Positions 58,007-64,000 of a DNA stretch of 64,000 nt are shown here, one piece after another. The notes below the pieces were generated by a model, which was given only the letters and a program-made list of their open reading frames with translations, did no database searches and was not told the DNA's origin. Position numbers and translations under genes: made by a program. The stretch's first letter is position 1. The number at the start of each line of letters is the position of its first letter. The stretch is from Pseudomaricurvus albidus (GTDB lineage Bacteria > Pseudomonadota > Gammaproteobacteria > Pseudomonadales > Cellvibrionaceae), in assembly GCF_018863235.1 (NCBI RefSeq), contig NZ_JAHKRS010000001.1:496001-560000 (forward strand), given 5' to 3'.

Positions 58007-59728
58007 TCAGGCGGTTTTTACGTCGCCGGCTTCGATACGCTTGGTGATAAAGTACTGCTGGGCGATGGACAGGGTGTTGTTCACTACCCAGTACAGCACC
58101 AGACCTGCAGGGAACCACAGGAACATAAAGGTGAACACAAACGGCATCATGGCCATGATGCGCGCCTGAGTCGGATCCGGCGGTGTCGGGTTCAGTTTCT
58201 GCTGGATAAACATGGTGACACCCATGATCACCGGCAGAATGAACAGCGGATCTTTCACCGACAAATCCTGAATCCACCACAGGAACGGGGTGTGGCGCAG
58301 TTCGACACTTTCCATCAATACCCAGTACAGAGAGATAAACACCGGCATCTGCACCAAGATGGGCAAACAGCCGCTCAGAGGATTGATTTTCTCTTTTTTG
58401 TAGAGCTTCATCATCTCCTGAGACATCTTCTGGCGATCATCACCATAGAGCTCTTTCATGCGCGCCATTTCAGGTGCGAACTTGCGCATTTTGGCCATCG
58501 ACCGGTAGCTGGTGGCCGATAGCTGGAAGAATGCTGCCTTGATAATTATTGTCAGAACAACAATTGACCAGCCCCAGCTGCCCAAAAGACTGTGGATAAA
58601 GTTGAGGAAGTGGAACAGCGGTTTGGCAATCCACCACAACCAGCCGTAGTCCACGGTCAGGTCGAGGTAGGGGGCAATTTGTTCCAGACGATCGATGTTT
58701 TTCGGACCGGCATAGAAGGACGCGCTGATCACCCCGGTGCTGCCGGCGGCGACTGTTTCCAGTGGACCGGTGTAACCCATCAGATAGTTATCGCCCTTGG
58801 CCTTGCGCAGGGAGAAGTGGTTCTCCTCTTCCTGATTGGGAATCCAGGCGCTCAAAAAGTAGTGTTGAACCATGGCGACCCAGCCACCGGTTTGCGTCAC
58901 TTTAAAACCACCCACATTCACCAGATCTTCATCAGCCAGGTCTTCAAAATCCAGCTTCTTGTAGTTGGTGTCGGGCGTTGTCAGTGCGGCCCCCAAATAA
59001 GGCTGCATACCAAACCCGTCGACCACCACCGGGTTGTGGCTGTCGCGTTTGATCTGGGCAAACAGCGTCGCTTTCCAGTCGCTGCTGCTCTGGTTGTTGA
59101 TGTGGTATTCCATGTTGACCAGGTGATCGCCGCGTTTGAACACGAAGCGCTTGGTGATGGTCACTTCGCCCTGCTGAAAAGTCAGGTCGACGTTCAGGGT
59201 GTCCTGATCGGCCGCCATTTCGTAAGACGATTGGGCAGAGCGGAATACCGGGCGACCTGAGGCCGTGTCCGTGGCGTTGGGGCCAATCAATCCGCTCTGG
59301 GCAATGTAGGTGGTGGCCTGGGTCCGGTTCAGCAGAATAAACGGCTGATCCGGATTGTCGATCTGCTCCAGATACTGAGGCAGAGCGGCTTTCACAATGT
59401 CGCCGCCGTGGGGATCGATCAAAAACTCCAGCGCGTCGGTTTTGACGCTGATCAGGGTGTTTTGCGATCCGGCAGTCTGGGTGACGTCGGTAACCTGCGT
59501 TTCCCGGGGAGCGGGAATGTCGCTGGCGATCCCGGAACCACTGTCAGATACCTGCTGCGGCACTGAGGTAGTGGTTTCAGTGTTCAACTGAGGCAGGGTG
59601 GTCTGCGAAGCAGTGGTTTCCTGCGAGATAACGGGTTTGTTGCGCTGTTGAAAATCGCCCCATTCATTGATCAATACCACGGAAACTATTGCAATAGCCC
59701 CCAAGATTATCGTGCGTTGCCAGTCCAT
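58007..59728 (-). CDS. yidC: Membrane protein insertase YidC
   Basis: 573 residues: N-terminal membrane helix (MDWQRTIILGAIAIVSVVLINEW), a large periplasmic domain (about 60-340) and five C-terminal helices with GWSIVVLTIIIKAAFFQLSATSYRSMAKMRKFAPEM and NPLSGCLPILVQMPVFISLYWVL. It inserts membrane proteins such as F0 c and assists SecYEG. Confidence 0.97.
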   Translation of the reverse strand: MDWQRTIILGAIAIVSVVLINEWGDFQQRNKPVISQETTASQTTLPQLNTETTTSVPQQVSDSGSGIASDIPAPRETQVTDVTQTAGSQNTLISVKTDALEFLIDPHGGDIVKAALPQYLEQIDNPDQPFILLNRTQATTYIAQSGLIGPNATDTASGRPVFRSAQSSYEMAADQDTLNVDLTFQQGEVTITKRFVFKRGDHLVNMEYHINNQSSSDWKATLFAQIKRDSHNPVVVDGFGMQPYLGAALTTPDTNYKKLDFEDLADEDLVNVGGFKVTQTGGWVAMVQHYFLSAWIPNQEEENHFSLRKAKGDNYLMGYTGPLETVAAGSTGVISASFYAGPKNIDRLEQIAPYLDLTVDYGWLWWIAKPLFHFLNFIHSLLGSWGWSIVVLTIIIKAAFFQLSATSYRSMAKMRKFAPEMARMKELYGDDRQKMSQEMMKLYKKEKINPLSGCLPILVQMPVFISLYWVLMESVELRHTPFLWWIQDLSVKDPLFILPVIMGVTMFIQQKLNPTPPDPTQARIMAMMPFVFTFMFLWFPAGLVLYWVVNNTLSIAQQYFITKRIEAGDVKTA

Positions 59729-59770
59729 AAATACTGCCGTTGTGGTTAGTGTGAGTCGTTTGTTGTTGTG

Positions 59771-60091
59771 TCAGCCGCGGTGAGACTCCGCCGTCAGCTT
59801 GTTGCTTTCGCCGGGGGTCACGTCAGTGATTGAGTCGCTGGTCTCATCCGAACTGTCACTGTCCGCTGCTTCATTTACCGTGCCGGGCACAAAATCGATG
59901 CCCCCCGGATGCCAGGGGTGGCATTTTAGCAGGCGTTTGGCCGCCAGTGCGCTCCCTTTCAACAGACCGTAGTGTTCGATGGCTTCTTCCGCGTAGTGAG
60001 AACAGGTGGGGTAAAAGCGACACTGGTTGCCCACCCAGGGGCTGGCCAGGTAACGATATGCGTGGATGAGCTTTATCCCGATGATCTTCAT
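59771..60091 (-). CDS. yidD: Membrane protein insertion efficiency factor YidD
   Basis: 106 residues with [36 protein letters not shown] and [13 protein letters not shown], the three-cysteine YidD core, plus an extra ~30-residue acidic Ser/Asp/Glu tail. It overlaps rnpA by 4 bases (ATGA). Confidence 0.95.
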   Translation of the reverse strand: MKIIGIKLIHAYRYLASPWVGNQCRFYPTCSHYAEEAIEHYGLLKGSALAAKRLLKCHPWHPGGIDFVPGTVNEAADSDSSDETSDSITDVTPGESNKLTAESHRG

Positions 60092-60513
60092 GTGCGTTTT
60101 GGGCTGTCGCCAGAGTTGGCGTCAGCTTGCGATGCCTTCTTTATTATCCGCGCCCACTGCTTGTTAAATAACTTGTGCAATTGGGCGTTATCCAGTTGAT
60201 CCAACCCGCGTCGTGCAAGCACCACAGCGTCGATTCCGCCGAGCTCCTGTTGGTGCTGGCGAAAAGTTTCACGCAGTATACGCTTGATTCGGTTGCGTTG
60301 TACGGCCAAACGGATATGTTTTTTGGCAATCACCAGGCCGAGACGAGGCACACCGCCGGAAACCGGAGTGGAATTGGGGCTGGAAAGGATCAGAAGGTGC
60401 TGGTGAGAAGCTTTGAAACGGGCGTCGTTAAAGACAGCCTGATAGTCACTGGCATTGAGCATTCGGAGAGACTTTGGAAACGCCTTGTTGGGCGATAAAG
60501 TCTTGCTCGACAC
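60088..60513 (-). CDS. rnpA: Ribonuclease P protein component RnpA
   Basis: 141 residues, GTG start at 60513. It contains [29 protein letters not shown], the RNR motif of RNase P protein. It helps process tRNA 5' ends. Preceded by rpmH and a large hairpin. Confidence 0.95.
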   Translation of the reverse strand: MSSKTLSPNKAFPKSLRMLNASDYQAVFNDARFKASHQHLLILSSPNSTPVSGGVPRLGLVIAKKHIRLAVQRNRIKRILRETFRQHQQELGGIDAVVLARRGLDQLDNAQLHKLFNKQWARIIKKASQADANSGDSPKRT

Positions 60514-60554
60514 GCCAGGACCTATCTAAACCGGAACTTGAGTCACGGAAGCCG

Positions 60555-60607
60555 GGCTTATATATAGAAGAAAGAGTACGGAACCCACTCTCTTCTATAT
60601 ATAAGCC
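60555..60607 (-). other. Very stable hairpin between rpmH and rnpA
   Basis: Sixteen-base perfect arms GGCTTATATATAGAAG (60555-60570) and its complement (60592-60607), extended after a two-base bulge by AGAGT/ACTCT, around a 9-base loop. No T-run. It is probably an mRNA processing or attenuation element separating the highly expressed rpmH from rnpA. Confidence 0.75.
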
Positions 60608-60617
60608 AGCACCGCGA

Positions 60618-60752
60618 TTAAGCTGCCAGCTCTTTGCGACCTTTGGTGCGACGACGAGCCAGGATCTTGCGACCGTTTTTGGTGGCCATACGTGAGCGGA
60701 AACCGTGGGTGCGTTTGCGCTTCAGAACGCTGGGCTGAAATGTTCTTTTCAT
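60618..60752 (-). CDS. rpmH: 50S ribosomal protein L34
   Basis: 44 residues: [18 protein letters not shown]... ending ...[13 protein letters not shown], a full-length L34 with the standard basic sequence. It opens the rpmH-rnpA-yidD-yidC operon. Confidence 0.98.
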   Translation of the reverse strand: MKRTFQPSVLKRKRTHGFRSRMATKNGRKILARRRTKGRKELAA

Positions 60753-61247
60753 GGGACTTACCTTGCCGATTGAGTCTTACGTTCAAACTGGTTTACGCGA
60801 GTCTCAGATCCTGAAATTCTGGCTTTAAAGATCCGGAATTCAGGAACACTTGAGCACAAGCGCGAAAAAAGAGGCGCGATTCTAAAGAATTAACCATACA
60901 AAAGCAATGCTTTATCGACCTATCTGTTTAACTTTTCGACGCTTTTTGAGGGGGAATTCAAAGCGACTATTCACGCCCAGCTTCCTCTCAGGATATTAAC
61001 AGGGTTATCCACAGGGTGTTGTCGGCTTTTAGGTTATCCCCCGCAAATTTGATATTTTTTTATTTTCTAAAACTTTAGTAACTGTCTGATAAATAAAGGG
61101 AATATTGATTCTGTTTAAAGATTGAGCGTTTTTAAGTGTGGATAACCCAAGCTCATTGGGCGTAGAATAACAGGCTTTTCCACGAATAAATTTTCACAAT
61201 TTTCGGTGTATAACAGCGACTTTCGGAGTCGGTGTCGAGGGGGTAAT
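60753..61247. other. Candidate origin region B (rpmH-dnaA intergenic)
   Basis: 495 bases without a gene apart from promoters. DnaA boxes: TTATCCACA (61005-61013) and TGTGGATAA (61137-61145) are perfect; TTATCCCCC (61034-61042) and TTTTCCACG (61176-61184) are near matches. Between them, 61045-61130 is AT-rich. This is the position of oriC in Pseudomonas. Confidence 0.6.
60879..60907 (-). promoter_or_regulatory. Promoter of the rpmH operon
   Basis: Minus-strand TTGCTT, 17-base spacer, TAGAAT. About 120 bases upstream of the rpmH ATG. Confidence 0.5.
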
Positions 61248-63008
61248 TTGCCAGAGTTAATCTGGAAAAAATGTGCGGACGCTTTACAGAATGAATTGCC
61301 GTCACAACAGTACAACACATGGATTCGACCGCTGGTGGTGGATGAGGTATCGGCGGGTCAGCATCTGAAGTTGTTGGCGCCCAACCGGTTTGTGTTGGAT
61401 TGGGTGAACGACAAGTTTCTCGGACGCATTCAGGAATTGGCCGGTGAGCACGGCGCTCAGCTCGGTTTTCAAATCGAGTTGGGGGTTAGCTCTGCCCAAT
61501 CGGGCGCTCGCTATCAGCGTCGCAGTCGTCAGCCGCTCAATGTGCAGGCTGAACAACGTCTACCCACTCAGCAACCTGCTACTCATTCGTCTTTTAATCA
61601 TGGTTCTGGCTTTAATGGTGGTGCCATGGGGAATAGTGGTGTTCTGGAGACACAGGCCTCCCAGCCGACCAGCACTTTCCAGCCCGGCGGCCAGGCCCCC
61701 GCAGGCGATTACTCAAGCAATGCCCCCGCAGCGGATTATCCGCCACAGGACGCGGACAACAGCTTTCAGCCCTCGGCTCTTTCCGGGCAGGGGTTTACAG
61801 AGCAAAGTCAGCCCGAGTTACCCCTGGGCGGTGATAGCGGGTCCGGTCTGTCGGACATGGAGCGCAGTCGCCAGACGGCTGCCCCCGGTTATGGCGCCAC
61901 CAGTGCCTCATCGGCTGCCGGCATTATTACCTCGGCCAATACCGGTGAACGGGCTACCGCGGTTGAAGTCGAGGGTGGCCTGAAGCACCGCAACTACCTG
62001 AATCAGAGTTTTACTTTCCCCAGCTTCGTTGAAGGTAAGTCGAATCAGCTGGGTTTGGCTGCCGCCCGACAGGTGGCCGAAAACCCGGGTGGGGCTTACA
62101 ACCCGCTCTTTATTTACGGTGGGGTTGGGTTGGGTAAAACCCACTTGATGCACGCGGTCGGTAATGCCCTGGCGGATAAAAACCCCAACGCCAAGATTGT
62201 CTATCTGCACTCCGAGCGTTTTGTGGCGGATATGGTCAAGGCGTTGCAGCTTAACGCCATTAACGATTTCAAACGCTATTACCGCTCTGTCGATGCGCTG
62301 CTGATTGATGACATTCAGTTTTTTGCCGGCAAAGATCGCTCTCAGGAAGAATTTTTCCACACTTTCAATGCGTTACTTGAGGGTGGACAGCAAATTATTG
62401 TAACTTGTGACCGCTACCCTAAAGAAATTCACGGGCTGGAAGAGCGTCTCAAATCCCGTTTTGGCTGGGGTTTGACGGTGGCCATCGAGCCGCCGGAGCT
62501 GGAAACCCGGGTTGCGATTCTGATGAAGAAAGCCGATCAGGCGAACATGCTGTTGCCCAATGATGCCGCTTTCTTTATTGCCCAGCGCATTCGCTCCAAC
62601 GTCCGTGAGCTGGAAGGGGCGTTGAAGCGGGTAATTGCCAACGCTCACTTTACCGGTCGTGAAATCGATGTGCCGCTGGTGCGCGAAGCCCTGAAAGACC
62701 TGCTTGCCCTGCAAGACAAGCAGGTCAGCGTGGATAACATCCAGCGGGTGGTGGCTGAGTATTACAAGATCAAAGTCAGTGATATCTTGTCCAAGCGCCG
62801 CAGTCGATCGGTGGCGCGACCACGTCAGGTAGCGATGTCACTGGCAAAAGAGCTGACCAACCACAGCCTGCCGGAAATCGGTGAAGCCTTTGGTGGCCGC
62901 GATCATACGACGGTATTACACGCTTGCCGCAAGATTAAAGAGCTGCGGGAAGAAGATGGCGATATGCGAGAAGACTGGAAAAATTTGCAGCGCTCCCTGA
63001 CATCGTAG
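61248..63008 (+). CDS. dnaA: Chromosomal replication initiator DnaA
   Basis: TTG 61248 ([14 protein letters not shown]) is chosen for its GAGGGGG ribosome site and family start; 586 residues against 467 in E. coli. Domain I is ~1-80. Domain II is an unusually long linker (~85-245) rich in Gln, Ser, Gly and Pro. The AAA+ domain III begins near [22 protein letters not shown] with Walker [10 protein letters not shown] and [10 protein letters not shown]. Domain IV ends with the DNA-binding signature [15 protein letters not shown]. Confidence 0.97.
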   Translation: MPELIWKKCADALQNELPSQQYNTWIRPLVVDEVSAGQHLKLLAPNRFVLDWVNDKFLGRIQELAGEHGAQLGFQIELGVSSAQSGARYQRRSRQPLNVQAEQRLPTQQPATHSSFNHGSGFNGGAMGNSGVLETQASQPTSTFQPGGQAPAGDYSSNAPAADYPPQDADNSFQPSALSGQGFTEQSQPELPLGGDSGSGLSDMERSRQTAAPGYGATSASSAAGIITSANTGERATAVEVEGGLKHRNYLNQSFTFPSFVEGKSNQLGLAAARQVAENPGGAYNPLFIYGGVGLGKTHLMHAVGNALADKNPNAKIVYLHSERFVADMVKALQLNAINDFKRYYRSVDALLIDDIQFFAGKDRSQEEFFHTFNALLEGGQQIIVTCDRYPKEIHGLEERLKSRFGWGLTVAIEPPELETRVAILMKKADQANMLLPNDAAFFIAQRIRSNVRELEGALKRVIANAHFTGREIDVPLVREALKDLLALQDKQVSVDNIQRVVAEYYKIKVSDILSKRRSRSVARPRQVAMSLAKELTNHSLPEIGEAFGGRDHTTVLHACRKIKELREEDGDMREDWKNLQRSLTS

Positions 63009-63042
63009 ACATCGTAAATCCAGGATATTGCAAAGTGACAGC

Positions 63043-63072
63043 CGCAGGTGTGCCGAAGGGGGAACACCTGCG
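63043..63072 (+). other. Hairpin between dnaA and dnaN
   Basis: CGCAGGTGT (63043-63051) and ACACCTGCG (63064-63072) are perfect 9-base arms with a 12-base loop; a second weak CCCGG/CCGGG pair with a T-rich loop follows. It is an attenuator or processing element rather than a full terminator. Confidence 0.4.
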
Positions 63073-63190
63073 AACACAGTCCCGGGAGTATTTTTTGCCG
63101 GGGTGATGATAAAAAAATCAAACAACCGTTTGAATGATCCGAGCGGTATGAATTCAACTTACTCAGATCCAATTTTTAAGAGACCAAGCC

Positions 63191-64000
63191 ATGAAATTCA
63201 GCGTACCACGTGAAGCATTACTCAAGCCCTTGCAGTTGGTTGCCGGTGTGGTGGAGCGTCGTCAGACGTTACCGGTATTGGCCAATGTGCTGATTGTGCT
63301 GGAAGGCGATCGCCTGTCCATGACGGGCACCGACCTGGAAGTCGAAATCGTGGCTCGCGTGCAGCTGCCTGAGGCTGGCGAATCCGGTGAACTGACCGTT
63401 CCAGCGCGTAAGCTGGTGGATATCTGCCGTTCACTCCCGGACGATGCTGTTTTAAATTTTTCTGAGGAAAATCAAAGGGTTATTTTGAAGTCTGGCCGCA
63501 GTCGCTTCACACTGTCGACTCTGCCCGCCAACGATTTCCCCAACGTAGAGCAGGGACCTGGCGATCTGCAGTTTTCCTGTGAGCAACAGGACATTAAACG
63601 CCTGATCGATCGCACCGGCTTTGCCATGGCGCAGCAGGATGTACGCTACTACCTCAACGGGATGTTGTGGGAAGTGAAAGAAGGGCAGCTGCGTGCCGTT
63701 GCTACCGACGGTCACCGCCTGGCCATGTGCACCCGCGCGGTGTCTGTTTCAACCTCGGACGTGACTCAGGCGATTCTGCCGCGCAAAGGTGTGGTCGAGC
63801 TGGCGCGTCTGCTGGATGGTCAGGGGAATGTGGACATCACTCTGGGCGCTAACCACATTCGCGTGGCCACAGAAGCCTATACCTTTACCTCCAAGCTGGT
63901 GGATGGCAAGTTCCCGGATTACGAGCGGGTATTGCCTAAAGGTGGTAATAAAGAAGTCTTTGGTGACCGCAATGAGCTGCGTCAGGCGTTTGGTCGTACT
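63191..64000 (+). CDS. dnaN: DNA polymerase III beta sliding clamp DnaN (cut by window end)
   Basis: The first 270 residues: MKFSVPREALLKPLQLVAGVVERRQTLPVLANVL, then GTDLEVEIVARV, FAMAQQDVRYYLNGMLWEV and ATDGHRLA, all beta-clamp landmarks. The C-terminal third lies past the window. It follows dnaA in the standard order. Confidence 0.97.
   Translation, partial: MKFSVPREALLKPLQLVAGVVERRQTLPVLANVLIVLEGDRLSMTGTDLEVEIVARVQLPEAGESGELTVPARKLVDICRSLPDDAVLNFSEENQRVILKSGRSRFTLSTLPANDFPNVEQGPGDLQFSCEQQDIKRLIDRTGFAMAQQDVRYYLNGMLWEVKEGQLRAVATDGHRLAMCTRAVSVSTSDVTQAILPRKGVVELARLLDGQGNVDITLGANHIRVATEAYTFTSKLVDGKFPDYERVLPKGGNKEVFGDRNELRQAFGRT

Noticed and set aside
63202-63217. CGTACCACGTGAAGCA at the dnaN start, 12/16 to parS
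   Set aside because: It lies in conserved dnaN codons and has four mismatches; no perfect parS was found in the window.

Overview
The window is a gammaproteobacterial chromosome segment around the replication origin. The right third carries the conserved block glmS-glmU-atpCDGAHFEBI-parB-parA-rsmG-mnmG // mnmE-yidC-yidD-rnpA-rpmH // dnaA-dnaN. The left two thirds hold a complete pst-phoU phosphate operon, TRAP transporter genes, uvrD, a HexR-type regulator and several outer-membrane, lipoprotein and exported-protease genes. The rpmH-dnaA-dnaN order, the neighbouring parAB, and a Pseudomonas-like oxyR N-terminus fit a Pseudomonas/Cellvibrio-type gammaproteobacterium. The TonB receptor, FadL porin and TRAP genes suggest a marine or polymer-using lineage. 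The species cannot be fixed from the sequence alone.

Layout. 1-5.8 kb: oxyR (cut by the window edge), an SDR protein, a FemAB/GNAT-like protein, a DUF938 methyltransferase, a CheY-like/PilZ-like protein, yaaA and a small unknown gene. 5.8-12.9 kb: an M48 lipoprotein protease, then phoU-pstB-pstA-pstC-pstS reading leftward from a Pho-box promoter, with an attenuator-like hairpin after pstS. 13-17.3 kb: TRAP membrane subunits DctQM, yciA, a SixA-like phosphatase and a TRAP binding protein. 17.4-25.8 kb: uvrD, hexR with a visible HexR-type operator, a DUF4870 protein, an exported LigE-type ligase lacking its catalytic lysine, three envelope proteins and a FadL-type porin. 25.9-32.6 kb: a two-gene operon coding for an exported papain-like protease and a 1626-residue exported protein with TPR, OmpA, beta-propeller and caspase parts. 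32.8-38.9 kb: a lipoprotein tyrosine phosphatase, a TonB-dependent receptor with a near-consensus Pho box, and a pair of membrane proteins that look like a solute-binding sensor and a winged-helix regulator.

39-64 kb: the origin-proximal housekeeping block. It has two intergenic regions with DnaA-box clusters, one beside mnmG (with a very AT-rich tract) and one beside dnaA. An ACR3 arsenite exporter sits alone between mnmG and mnmE.

The most promising material for something undescribed is the paired exported cysteine proteases (C1 papain type plus caspase/OmpA/WD40). Next come the putative membrane-bound sensor/regulator pair beside the Pho-box TonB receptor, and the LigE homologue with Glu in place of the adenylated Lys. 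No CRISPR array, rRNA, tRNA or complete insertion sequence was seen.
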